Of a stretch of DNA of 64,000 nucleotides, positions 46,301 to 57,300 are shown piece by piece. Source of the stretch: Mesodorylaimus sp. YZB2_4. Its lineage: Eukaryota; Nematoda; Enoplea; Dorylaimida; Dorylaimidae. Under the pieces are notes generated by a model that was not told the origin of the DNA, did not search any database, and saw only the letters and a list, made by a program, of their open reading frames with translations. Location: assembly GCA_030248295.1 (NCBI GenBank), contig JASANH010001234.1:248001-312000 (forward strand), read 5' to 3'. Positions within the stretch are counted from its first letter, which is position 1, and the number at the start of each line of letters is the position of its first letter. Made by a program: the position numbers and the translations under genes.

Positions 46301-48903
46301 TTTTTGCCTAATTTTTCAGCTTGTACTAGCAATCTTCACTGATCAATACAAAATCATCAAAATTATGATTCTCTCAGCTTCGCTGCACGCGCAATAATCG
46401 CACATGTAAACGCTCACTCAGGCGGCGGGATATACGATAGAAAAACACTACGAATGAAGGAAGTCAGCTCTCTCGCCTAAACCTGCCGCTGAAACATCAA
46501 CTTGAGGGGTTGACGTCCCCCAGACAAGGCAATATCGATCTCCTAATCGCCGAGAATGCTGACTGCACACCCTCTAAACACCACCAGTGCAAGCATGTCT
46601 TACCATAAGGCTTGGTATCAGTGTGTGTTTTGAATGTCTCCTCCCACATGCCTTCTTCATTTTCCTCCTCCTCCTTCGTTTGATTCTCACTCGAGGTCGT
46701 GGCATCAGGGGGAACTGATGTTGTGGCCGCCTCCGCGCCATCTCCATTCTCGTTGGCTGTCTCGTTATTCTGCAACGACGACTGCGATGATTTGCTTCGA
46801 AATTGATTCAAGATGGCATCGCTCAACGCCGCCACCGGGCGCCAAATACGATGCAGCTGCAATGTACACACTGCGCATGCCCAAGGACCCACTTCGCATA
46901 AGTTTTTTTCTTTTCTCAGTTATAATTTTAGTGCATATTAGTGCCATCCCGTTTAACCCGGGGTAAAACCACACTCACGTACGCACAACTGGAAAGGTCC
47001 ATCGTATTCCCGTCCCCGATACCAAATTCAATCATGCAATTTATCATGCTCGACGGCAAGCCGGGCAACAAGCATGCGCATCCTCCAGGCAGGGCACGAG
47101 GAAAACACGCCCTCCTAGCTCATCTAGGTGGAGAAAGTGAAACACGTCGTTCCTGTGGGTAGAGGGACAGACCTAGCCGACGGACCACGTCCCATTCCAA
47201 GTAATGAACCTGTACAATTAGGTATGCACATCCATTCCGTAACAGTCCTCAAAAGCCATAGTTGGCCCAATCCAGTTGGCAGGTCCTGGCTTGGCCTATC
47301 CCTTCGGTGAGGCCCTAGTCAACCCGCTTTTTCCAGACCTAGCCTCTGTCCCATCACTTTCTAAGACACGTTCTCAGAAAGCAGTGTTGGCCCAACCCAG
47401 TTGACGGGACCTACTTATACCAACGACCCTGTCCACACAACTTGGAATCGCCTACCTGGTTTCTTTAGCAAGGCAACTTTTCACAATCGGGTAAGACATG
47501 TTATAATCTTAGGCAATCCTAAATTCAGAACACGCCCAAAGATGATTGTCAAAGTCCTCCACCCCTCCCGCCTGTTATGCATTCACAAGGCGGATTAGAT
47601 AAGCACACACCGCATGCAAGACAGCCGCAGCGCAAGCAAACTCGACATGCGCTCCTCGCAGCAGGCTCAAGCTAGCTAGCCACAAATTCAATATCCGAAG
47701 TGACAGACCACATCCTGGGCGAATCTGTGTCAAGAACACCACCATCCATAAACGATGACTTGACCAGACACAACACTATCACCGAGCATAAACCGAAATG
47801 TCGCGTGCATACGTGCCGCCCAACCCGCCAATATCCCCTCGACCTTTTAGAGTTGTGCATACGCGTGTGCGTGCAATCAACATATACCATAAATAGGATA
47901 AGATATTGACAGAATTTTGAAATTACATGCACTCAAGAAATTTGTCAACGCTGTATATTTTATTGAAAAAGTAAATAATTGCCGACTGACTGCGTGCTAA
48001 TACAGCTAAATGAACGAGTATGTTTGTAAATGCTTGAAATAACAATGTCCTGTCAGGATGTGAAAAATGCTTAGAAATAAAGTAAAAATTAAATAAGCAC
48101 TGGAACTAAGCGATAAGAAACATGCAGACAAAAAAGCACATGGAACTTACCAGTCCTTTGGATTCTGCTGCACGTTCGTCATCTTTTGGTTTTTGCCGGA
48201 AGTGTTCCCATTTAAATAGACCTCGCCCGTTAATATTGATAACCAAATCGTTATCGCCGCTGTAGACATCGAGATTGAACGGCTTGTGCCTGAGTTCTAC
48301 TCGATTGCCATCTTCGGTCTTGAGTACAGTTTTCTCGCTTGTGACTTCGTGATGAGTGAATCTGCAAAAAAAGACAATTAATTTCCATAAAAACTACAAT
48401 TTTACGTTCTTACTTTGTTGTTTGAGGTTCACCATTCAGGGCATCGAGTGGTCGATAACGTTGTCTGATGGGACTATTCTCATCGACAATAAATCTTACA
48501 ACGCCATCTTTCACCGAGATGATTTCGAAATTTAGTTGCTTTTTATTTCCTATATTCTCAATAATACCGGTTAATGATGAGCCTTAAAACATAATCGATC
48601 GATTATTATTAGCACCTTATCAATTTACAAAAACCTACCCTGAACACGGACACTGTCCGGTTTGACATGGTACGTAGACACTCCAGTTGCAGCAGATTTG
48701 AAATGCCGATGACGCCTACAAATACAAATTGCGGTTGTCTATGCTTTTTGATATCTGATCGTCGTAAAAGCATGGTTGCGAAAAGTCACTTACTTGCAAA
48801 ATGAACTTTGGTCACAATTTTTGAAAGAACTGCGATCGACAGCGAACGAAAAACGAGGCGTCCACGCTACGAATAATACAACTACAATTAAAATAAATTT
48901 CAT
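40349..48903 (-). CDS. GANAB: Glucosidase II alpha subunit (neutral alpha-glucosidase AB), GH31
   Basis: Seventeen exons from high to low: 48903-48794, 48715-48639, 48582-48414, 48361-48151, 46856-46604, 44996-44900, 44841-44661, 43988-43815, 43457-43194, 42855-42628, 42569-42492, 42432-42336, 42039-41629, 41568-41417, 41357-41244, 41189-41065, 40568-40349. Phases agree, giving about 986 residues. A signal peptide ([14 protein letters not shown]) precedes [12 protein letters not shown], the family N-terminus. [33 protein letters not shown] and [12 protein letters not shown] follow. The GH31 nucleophile is in [16 protein letters not shown] (Asp near 577) and the acid/base in WTGDN (Asp near 653). 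The enzyme trims glucose from N-glycans in the ER with a beta subunit not seen here. Exon 46856-46604 has an Asp/Glu/Ser-rich insert before WEETF. Its 5' edge and the 1.3-kb intron upstream are the least certain part. Confidence 0.93.
42085..42310. repeat. Dispersed repeat family C in a glucosidase intron
   Basis: Shares with 45305-45625, 45925-46325, 53195-53500 and 57520-57690 the series TACAAGGAGCGG, AGAAAAGGCGG, GATTCGAAA and TTTTGGCTCGAAAATTTTCC. It ends about 25 bp from the splice donor of exon 42432-42336. Confidence 0.6.
42985..43110. repeat. Dispersed repeat fragment sharing GGTTGATGTTTCACCC-type core
   Basis: CATGGCGAGTGGGGGAGAG and CGGGTTGATGTTTCACCCG recur, in inverse order or orientation, at about 19890-19935, 46495-46530, 62650-62720, 63215-63300 and 63650-63715. 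It lies in a glucosidase intron. Confidence 0.5.
45305..45625. repeat. Dispersed repeat family C in a glucosidase intron
   Basis: Has AAGAAGCGGAAAATGGTTTT, AGAAAAGGCGGGTAATTCG, CCTTGATTTTGGCCCCC and CAGATTCCCTGACTTTTTCC, all family landmarks. Confidence 0.55.
45925..46325. repeat. Dispersed repeat family C in a glucosidase intron
   Basis: Has GGGAGCGGAAAATGATTTTG, CAGAAAAGGCGGGTGATTC and CTTCCCTTTTTGCCT, in the same order as the other copies. Confidence 0.55.
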
Positions 48904-49651
48904 TGCAGCCGTTTTGAGCGAAAGTGCAGAACACGGAGAAGAATAAACTTCCTTCTGCTCTTCTCCTGGTTGAACACGTGTAAAACTAAAATTCTCGAAT
49001 GAACTTTGCCAAAATTACACGCACGCCAAAAAAGTGTGACGTTTGCGTTGTAAATATAGTTTCAGATTAAAAACTAAACACAAAAAACGACAAAAAAATA
49101 AGATAATTTGAAAAATAACAGCAGTTTAATTATGTTTAAGAGCAATATTTTATTAAAAAGTCGTCAGAGCCCGCAAAATTTGCGAGGACCTTACCTCGGA
49201 AGCTGCATCTCAATTTTGTCAAGTTGGGGGCGGCGGTGCAATATTGCAAATTTTGATCATTTCGTTGTTTCTCATTGGCTCTGCGCGATCGGTCGATTGA
49301 TCGGGTCTTGTCAGTCTGTGAAGATCCGCATGAAAAAATGTTTTGTTAAAAAATTCTCCAAATGGTTGCGAACGATATGGCAGTATCAGTTTCGAATTAT
49401 CGGTCTAGTTCGTTCGACAGTCTTTCAAATTTCTCAAACTGTCAACCAATCGATAGCTGTAACTGTAAGTGTTAGGTTTTTTTGTTCTGAAAAGTAATCT
49501 ACGATCGATACGGTCTTTTTTAGCGTCCACAATCTCCAATGGTTCGAATGCAGGCGGTACAGGATGGCATGGAAATGGGGCTTGGTTATACGGTGGCAGA
49601 CACGATCGAGCGGGATTCAATGATTTTGATGAAAGAAAATCAATCGATTGC
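48904..49651. promoter_or_regulatory. Shared divergent upstream region of the glucosidase and zinc-finger genes
   Basis: The two genes start about 750 bp apart in opposite directions with no repeat between them. No TATA box is evident on either side. A short out-of-frame ORF (49539-49679) overlaps the chosen zinc-finger start. Confidence 0.4.
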
Positions 49652-51003
49652 ATGGATTCGGGCCTTGGATCATCAATGATCTTTTTGCCACCAGCTCCAC
49701 CCAATAATCCGGCAGAAATTCGGAAAGCTATTCGTCGGAAGATGCATCGGTGCAAAACTTGCAAGAATCGTTTCGTGGAAAAAGATATTTACGAACGTCA
49801 TCTGCGAGATCGTCATCCAATCGAATACGAAGCGTATGTGGAAGAACAAACCAAGGTTATGGAAGAGCAACGTATGGCCGAATTGGAACAAATCAGGCGT
49901 GAAGAAATTGCTACTGGTGGCTTTGTTTTGCCAGCCAGTGAAGTTGAGGAAGCAAAGGCCATGGCTGATCCAAATGAAATCAAACTACCTGATGAAGACG
50001 ACGTAAGTTGCTGGACTATCGCGTTTGTTTCGGTAGACAGGCTGAGAATCGAAAAAACAGATCTATCTCTGTATTTATTGATCGGCCTAATTCTAACTGC
50101 ATGTTTTTTTCAGATCGTTATGTACGTTGACGAAATTGATGGCCTGATGAAAAAGAAGCGACGTCCGTTCAAGAAGAAGGTCCGCAGTGCCCATTTTGCG
50201 ACAAACGTTTTCGTAACGATTGTTCATTGAAAAAACATCTGGCCAAGAAACACCCGGAATGTATAAATTTTGTTCAATGCAATCGTTGTTTCAAATCATT
50301 ACGCTCGTCCGACGAATTGAACGGGCACGCTTGCGAATTAATCCACGTATGTTGGGAATGTATTCCTATTCGGAATATGGTGACGGCCGAACGTTTGGAT
50401 GTTCATCGAAAGAAATTTCATCGCGGCGCTAATTCTGGATTTCGTTGCAATGAATGTAATCGAAAATTTCTGACGCCTCGAAAATTAAGGAAGCATAAGA
50501 AGATGGCTCACGTCATTGAGAAACCATTCAAATGTCATTTTTGCGATGAATATTTTCCAACCGACACTCAGGCGGCGTTGCATGAACGTATTCATACGGG
50601 AAAAATCAAATTCGAATGTAATATCTGCGATTATCGAACCAATCGATTTATTCGATTATCGGAACATAAAAGTCAAGATCACGGATATTTGTGCGTGATT
50701 TGTGGAGAAAAAACGGTGGAATGGTCCGAACTGAAATATCATACGTTGGAAGTGCATGCTGGTTATTTGTCGTCGGAAGGACAAGCAGGTAGGTGGGTCT
50801 TGAGGAGGATGGATCCTAGTGGTTTCTGGCAGCTTACTTATCTTGCGGAGTTCATTCAAAGCTGGAAAAGTCGGAGAAGACCATTTTCCGCGCCTTGAAC
50901 TCTGTCTTGAGTCGAAAACACGGCTGAACTACTAAAAATGATTCTTTTCTTTTCAGTTTGCATCGAAAGTCCACGCGTTTGGATTTTATTCAAAGGAGAA
51001 TGA
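49652..51003 (+). CDS. C2H2 zinc-finger protein, eight fingers, with an apparent frameshift
   Basis: Exons: 49652-50002, 50114-50788, 50957-51003. Eight C2H2 units are visible: one in exon 1 (CKTCKNRFVEKDIYERHLRD) and seven in exon 2, including CPFCDKRFRNDCSLKKHL, CNECNRKFLTPRKLRKHKK and CHFCDEYFPTDTQAALHERI. Exon 2 starts after a strong TTTTTTTCAG acceptor in frame with exon 1 (IVMYVDEIDGLMKKKRRPFK). The finger array lies one base out of frame, the change falling at AAGAAGAAGG (50171-50180). Either the assembly lacks a base there, the gene is broken, or a weaker acceptor just before CPFCDKRF (TCCGCAG) is used. The last exon adds 15 residues. The start is uncertain: 49652 is the first in-frame ATG near the conserved part, but 5' exons may exist. 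Likely a nuclear DNA-binding protein; targets unknown. AATAAA at 51213. Confidence 0.7.
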
Positions 51004-51212
51004 ATAGTGAAGAAAAAGTTGGTTTTTCAAAGATTAGATGGTCCGCTTGTGGAATTGAGTTAAAAAATTGAAGGTTTTTTCGAAACTTTTTCGTGTTCTA
51101 GTTTTGTTTTTAAATTGACATCTCGCGTTACTCTTTGTACTGTTTGCCTATCTAGTGTTGATGTGTGTGATGACTCATTTGGTGTTGCAGTGTAGATTAC
51201 TCGAAATTTGGG

Positions 51213-51277
51213 AATAAAGTGGTTCTGAGGCCTAAGCATCCTCGCAATCGATCAGACTTGATCGATTGAGGATGCTT
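51213..51277 (+). terminator. Poly(A) signal and adjacent hairpin at the 3' end of the zinc-finger gene
   Basis: AATAAA at 51213-51218. A near-perfect inverted repeat follows at 51234-51277: the left arm starts AAGCATCCTCGC, the right arm ends GAGGATGCTT, and the stem is about 19 bp with a 2-nt bulge. Confidence 0.6.
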
Positions 51278-51499
51278 GGCGATAGGACTTTTGGTGTGAA
51301 TGAAAGCGTTCGTTGGAGATCGCCTGGCCTGTTTTCTCATTGATTAAGGTGCAAATTGGTGGCGGAAATTAAGAATTTTTGTCTACATTTCAGTGGTCGA
51401 ATTGTGGCGACTGGTCGATCGATCGGTGGAAAACGTGGAGCAGAGGTAATGCTTCGGTGATGTGGGGCCCTGCGCTGTAACCTACTTCTGTGCATTTGA

Positions 51500-51575
51500 G
51501 AATGGAATCGTATTGCTCAAGACGTCTATCTCTCACGCTGGGTAGGGGAGGGTTCGACTCCCGCCTGGGTTAAAA
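51500..51575 (+). repeat. SINE family B, truncated
   Basis: AAGACGTCTATCTCTCACGC and GGTTCGACTCCCGCCTGGG match the anticodon-region and B-box parts of the other family B copies. The 5' third is missing. Confidence 0.5.
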
Positions 51576-51816
51576 ATGATTGCCTTATGTGTTCGTTAGC
51601 TCGATAACGTATGGCATGTCCAGTCGACTGTCCATGGTAGGCACTGTTGCACGCGGACGGACTGTGATAACTCGACTGTCGTGTCTGCTGCACTGTAGTA
51701 CAAGCTATGTTGCAGTGTTGGCGCTGCCTCCTTTCGTTGGCAAGGGTGCAGAAGCGAATGCGGGCTGTAACTGAGGTGGCTAGGTGCTGAAACCAGTTCT
51801 AAACGGGCGTTGGATT

Positions 51817-53837
51817 ATGCAGTGCAGCAAGGGAAAGCAGGTTTTGCTTGGCCAGTCGACTCGTTCCTTTTTTAGATCGTGTGGTCCTTTGAACGGGTAT
51901 CGATCGATAACGGGTTTGAGAATAAGCGCATACAAATTGATCTATTTCGATTATCAAGGATATGCTGAGCCGATTCGGCTGGCCTTGACGCACGCTGGAG
52001 TGCCTTTCGAGGATGTTAGACACAAGTACGAGCCGGGATGGCAAGGCAAGGTATCGAGTGAGTACGTGGATGGGGTGGAAGGCTAGGCTGGTCAGAGTGA
52101 GTGTTTTTTAGCTCCATTTGGTGTCCTGCCAGTTTTGGAAGTAGATGGTAAACAACTGCCGGAATCGATGGCCATTCTACGATATATTGGGGAGAAACAC
52201 GGATTGCAAGCCAGCGATGCTTGGCAGAGAGCAGTGGGCGATGCGTTGGCAACTTCGCTACATGATTTGCATCCGCTGTTTAGCGCCTACGAGCAGAGTA
52301 CGCAATGTTGGGACGTAAGTCAGGGATCTTGGTTTGAAGAAGTATCCTTTTTTTGCAGTTATTTGGGGTTGTGTCTCCATTCCCCAACGGGAGCTTGTGT
52401 TTTGCCTGTGGCTGGCCAGCAGTCATGAAAAGCGAGGCCGTGAGGTGGCCAGCTCTCACGGTAGCTTTCTTGTGCGTCTCTACTGGGAGCACCTTTAGGG
52501 TACTGGGTGAGTCGCTCACGGCCAGGTGTGCAAGGCCAGCAAGGGTTTATGGTTCCCAAACCGACCTCCGTCACCAGGGATCGAACCCAGGACGAGCGAG
52601 CCACTCGCCGCCCCATTTCCCCACGGGACTTCCAGCCTGTTTTGCCTAGCTGGTCAGCAGTCATGCTTAGCGAGGCCGTGAGGTGAACAGCTCCCACGGC
52701 AGGTCTCCAGTAGGAGCACCTGCACACGAGGGCATCCTACGCCAGCACTGGGCGCGAAAGGAGGTCCTTCCCGACTGGTGTTCAACTCGTTAGGCGTCCG
52801 CCACTTGACAGCACGGGGGAGGGGGTGGGGTCGGCCAGAGCCAGAGTGCAAGGCTACTGACGGACTTATTCAAAAATTGCCGTCCTCAGCCGGAACAGAG
52901 TTGCAGCCCAGTCAGGAATGCTGGCCCAAGCAATGCAGGACCAACTGAGCCACCACGGCTCAGAAGTATCTGTTTCGCTGGGCCTCCTGTATTTCTAGCG
53001 CGCTGAACTTTTACAAACGCTGCGTTTCAGGTACCGAAAGTGGAGAAACTGGTTCAAGATCTGGTGAAACCTCGGTTGAAATACTTCGATGAACACTTGT
53101 CGAAAAGCGAGAGCGGGTATTTGGCTGGTGACAAGGTAAGCTGGGGATCTCTATAGGCCTTTTGTCGGGTCGTGCGGAGGGCTTACCACGACCCTGCTAC
53201 AGCAGGGTTTATACAAGGCTGGAAAACGGGGAAACCTGGAGGAGTCGGGGAATCCGAGAAGTGTCTGGGAAACTTGAGAGAATCGGGGAGGACGCGATAT
53301 TTCGATCCAAAATCAGGAAAAACTGACGATGAGAATTTGAATTTTAAGGTTCCAAATTTCGAATCACCCGCCTTTCCGTGTGCCTGTTTATCATACCGGA
53401 AGTCAATAAATCGCTTGAAATTAATTGATTCACTGTGGGACAGTGAGGAAAACAAATTTTTGTCTGGAAACATCATTTCCCGCTCCTTTATGAACCCTGC
53501 GCAGGACAGGACGCCAATATCCTCTGCTAATCTAGCGAGGACGAACGATAAGTCGACCACCTCCTTGCGCCAAATGCCCTTCTTACGGGCTTAGAATCTT
53601 TAAGGGCACACTATCTCCTGCAATATGACTATTCTTTTCTAGATCACTTGGGTCGATTTTCAAGTTTTCACGTTCATAGAACTTCTCAAAAAAGCCTTCC
53701 AGGTCTCGTTGGAGTCGTATCCAGATTTGGAGAGTTTCTTCAAGAAGATCAATGATCTACCATCAGTCAAGTCCTATCGTGAAAAGCATCCAAACGACAC
53801 GTGGGGCGGTGGGATGCTGGGACCTTATGGAGATTAA
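51817..53837 (+). CDS. Glutathione S-transferase, sigma-like
   Basis: Exons 51817-52057, 52112-52314, 53031-53135, 53643-53837 join in phase (about 247 residues). The thioredoxin-fold N-domain has YKLIYFDYQGYAEPIRLAL with the catalytic-type Tyr, TPFGVLPVLEVDGKQLPES and MAILRYIGEKHGL, the glutathione-site cis-Pro and Glu-Ser. The helical C-domain has GYLAGDKITWVDFQVF, the conserved GDxxTxxD N-capping box, and SYPDLESFFKKINDLP. The layout resembles nematode and arthropod sigma-class enzymes, cytosolic conjugators of glutathione to electrophiles. About 41 residues precede the usual N-terminus, so either the true start is on an unseen upstream exon or there is an extension (Ser/Arg-rich, possibly an organelle signal). 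The intron at 52315-53030 is filled by SINEs and the next contains repeat family C. AATAAA at 54065. Confidence 0.85.
52400..52615 (-). repeat. SINE family A in GST intron 2
   Basis: GGGAGCACCTTTAGGGTAC, CAAGGGTTTATGGTTCCC and CAGGGATCGAACCCAGGACG follow the family order. Confidence 0.6.
52640..52970 (-). repeat. SINE-like repeat related to family A, second copy at 58540-58760
   Basis: AGTAGGAGCACCTGCACACG, GGCATCCTACGCCAGCAC, GCCGTCCTCAGCCGGAACAG and CACCACGGCTCAG are shared with the copy near 58.6 kb. Read on the minus strand the end is tRNA-like. Confidence 0.55.
53195..53500. repeat. Dispersed repeat family C in GST intron 3
   Basis: TTTATACAAGGCTGGAAAAC, CCGAGAAGTGTCTGGGAAAC, ATTTCGAATCACCCGCC and TTTCCCGCTCCTTTATGAAC form the reverse complement of the landmark series at 42085-42310. 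Confidence 0.6.
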
Positions 53838-54330
53838 ACAAAATATTGGACAGGTTTATGAACCACTGGGAGTTATCACTTCGATAGTGCATACAGTAGT
53901 TTTCGTAGCACTCCTCTTCAAGTGTCCTTGAAAATAGGGTTTTTTTAAACAACAAGCCATCTAATATAACAAGGAAGCCATCTAATGGAGGAAATTTTGC
54001 TACAGACTGTAAGCATTCGACTCCAATCTTCTCCCCAATCAAGATGAGTCTTATCGATGAAAAAAATAAAAGATCTTATTCCTTCTTTCTTTGAAAATGT
54101 CCGTCAGTTTCCCGGTTTCAAACTTGCAAGCCCCAGTGATATGTACACGTTGGTCCCTCGTACGATGCTCCGTGCTAACAAGGTTTACCAAGCAACCTAT
54201 CCAATATCAACAATCAACAATGCATAATCTCAAGGACACACCAAGCGCATATGCGCCTACTAGATAAAACCATCTACTGTATATCCCCGTTATCCCGAAT
54301 CAGTTGTACCTTGCCTGCCATTGACAATTT
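53838..54330. other. Convergent spacer between GST and IBtk-like genes
   Basis: Contains the GST poly(A) signal at 54065-54070. I see no other gene or repeat. Confidence 0.5.
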
Positions 54331-57300
54331 TCAGAATCTTGGTGGTGAGCCGACATGGGCCTGCCACGTGGGCTCGGAGACAATGGCCACGGCGCGTTCG
54401 ACAGTAATGCATTCGTCCCACTCATCCTCCACTTGATAGATCAGAGCCAATTCTTGCATGGCCAGTTCTTCGACCTGAAAACGATCCACTTGTGTTGCTC
54501 TGATGCACGTCTTCGTGCCTATCACAGTCCTAGGCCTTACTGTACTCCCACCATCCGTTTGGTGAGATGGTATAACATGAACTGCATGGGTGCACGATAC
54601 AGTACAGTCATACAGCTCGCATTTACCGTATCACCAAAAGCGCCAGGGCACTATCACACTCAAACACGCAGACCGCCCAACACCCCTGAGTGCTCGCTAC
54701 GGTACATACACATCATCACCAGCTACTGCGCAAACCCCGTCACAGCTCTGGAGTCATCCCTGGGCGCCCCACTTGCAAAGAATACCCATCCGCTCCCGCC
54801 CCCTCCCCGTGGGCGCACCTGCCTTCGCCCTGCTACCAGCCATCCCAACAGACCCCAACTCTACACACCACAAACCTGTATAATCTTCAATGGCTTATTC
54901 AGGATCCTCTCCCTGGCCGCCTCCTTCGACTTTTCCTCCTTCACTATTTCATCGAAAGTCCTATTTCCATTGATCTTCTGATCCGGTTTCTTCAACGATG
55001 CTGACGCTGGTGAAAAGGCCACCATTTCGGGTAAACCAGGCATGACTGGTTTCGATACTTGTGCGAACGATGGCGGCGATGCTGCAGTCCAAGCAGCAGT
55101 CGGTGGCGACTTTGGCTCAGCGTGTCTAATGACCATTGCACCAGAGCTAAACGAGACCACTTACACCCAAATTATGTATGTGCCAGTGCACACATGCACA
55201 ACTCACCTTTTACGACGTTCACTAATCATAGCCGCCTCTTTCTTCTCTTCCGCCTGCATCAAATCCCTCAACGACACTTCGGCAGGAAATTCCGTCGGCG
55301 ATAAAGGCATGCTCCTAAAAACAACAAAAGCACCATTAGTCTCGCGCCCCCTCTCCCGGCTTATCTGATCCCCTGCTCCCCCCCCCCCCCCTGTGACCAA
55401 GCTTGTGCTTGTGCTTATCATTCTGGCATTTACTGACAGTGCAGAACACTGAAGTGCATGGAATCTTAATCATACCCGTTTCATCATATCATATAGCTTA
55501 ACCAGGTATGATTAAGCTTTCACGCACATTCCCAGCCAACATTTGAATTTCGCGCCAAAACTCGAACCCTATCCTTTCCTTGCTGTATCCCATGGCTATA
55601 CTATATGTGATAAATCACATATAGTATAGCCATGGTGTATCCCCACTTTAGCCTCCTAATAACCCGTGACACCACAGCTGCACTTACCAAGGTTTGTTCT
55701 TCGATCGGGATGGTAATTGACCAGCCGATGGCACAGCGATCGGTTTAGACACCCCACCTATCGACATTTTTTCCACCTCCGTTTTCCCGACACCGCCCCA
55801 TGCCGTTTTCCGTTCTTGTGCTGGAATCTTATTGACAACTTTCGAAATGGTCAAAGGCGCCATGGCATTTGCCCCAGAACTTTTCTTCTTCGTTGCACTT
55901 TCCACTATTTCGGGTAAATTCTCACACGCAGATGTATTAGCCACCGATCCCGTACTCGTACTCGTCCGTCTCGTCCTCGGTGTCACGACGGCCGATCGTT
56001 TCTTCTTTCCACCAACCGCACTAGGCGATCCACCTCCCACCATTTGCGACTGATTCTGATTCCACGCCATGGAGTATTCTTCGAGAAGATCGTCCACCGA
56101 TATTCCCAATGCCACAACTTCATTCCACGCACATTCCATATCCGACACACTCGGCGATTCGGACGATGGTGTAATCGATCGATGTCCAACGTGAGGATAC
56201 TGAAAATAAAAACATTTTCAGTTTCTATTCACAAAAAGAAGCGGAAAATCAGCGTCTGGGGGGCGCCTACAATATGTGCCCCCTTGGGTTGTCTGTTCTT
56301 TTTGGTCAAAATTGGCCAGTTCATGACCAGACACTACCCCTAGACCTAGGCTCAGTTTACCCCCCCCCCCCCCCCCGCCCCTGGCTGGAATCGAATCCAA
56401 GACCCCAGTCACGAAGCGAGCCCAGTCCAAGACACTGCCCACAAAAATTAAACCCTATCCTAAGACCGACCTCTAGTGCCAGACTGTGCCCTGTTAGAAG
56501 ACGGGCACTCCATGCTCCACGTGTGGCTCCCCTGTCCAATCTATATTGCTGCCCCCAATCAAACCGTGTGCACGCAAGCAAACCGCAAGCTGCGTGCAGT
56601 ACGATCGCAAGGCTCAGGCTAAGCAGGTTCATGCAACTTGGGAAAACTGGGAAAGGTCAGGGAATCTGGGAAGTGTCTGGCCGCAGTGGTGCAGCTGGGT
56701 GGTATTTGTCTCTCCGTATTGCTTGGGACCGAGTGGGTGGCCTCATCTAGGGTTCGATCCCCGGTGATGGAGATCGGCTTGCGAACCATAAACCCTCGCT
56801 GACCCTGCACGCCAGGTCGTGGGTGACTCACGGTACCCTAGAGGTGTTCCGAGTAGGGACAGAAGACTGCTGTAAAACGCCGACAGGGTTCACAGCCCAT
56901 CCGCCATCGTCCAAGGGAGTCGATGTTCTGTCCAAGATGTCCTCGCGTGGAGGTGCTCCCAGTGAGACGTAAGAGGGCAGCCTTCCTTAGAAGGTTTGAC
57001 TGCTGGCCCGCTTGAGCCAAAACAGGGCCCACAAAAAAGAAGTGGCTCGAAAACCAGGGAATTAGGGATAGGTCGGGATCACCTATTTTCGAAATCGGGA
57101 TCAGGGTAATCCAGATCACGATCGGGACCGGGGTTTTTTGCATTTTTCTGTTTTTTTACCAATGAGCCTATTTTCCTCACTGAAGCCGACTTTTGTACTC
57201 CAGGTTTTTAAGAAGTTTTTCTTAGACCGATTTTCAAGCATTACAGCATATGCTGTATGAGCTGAATTGGTTCGTAAATTTGCATTTTCAATACACGTCC

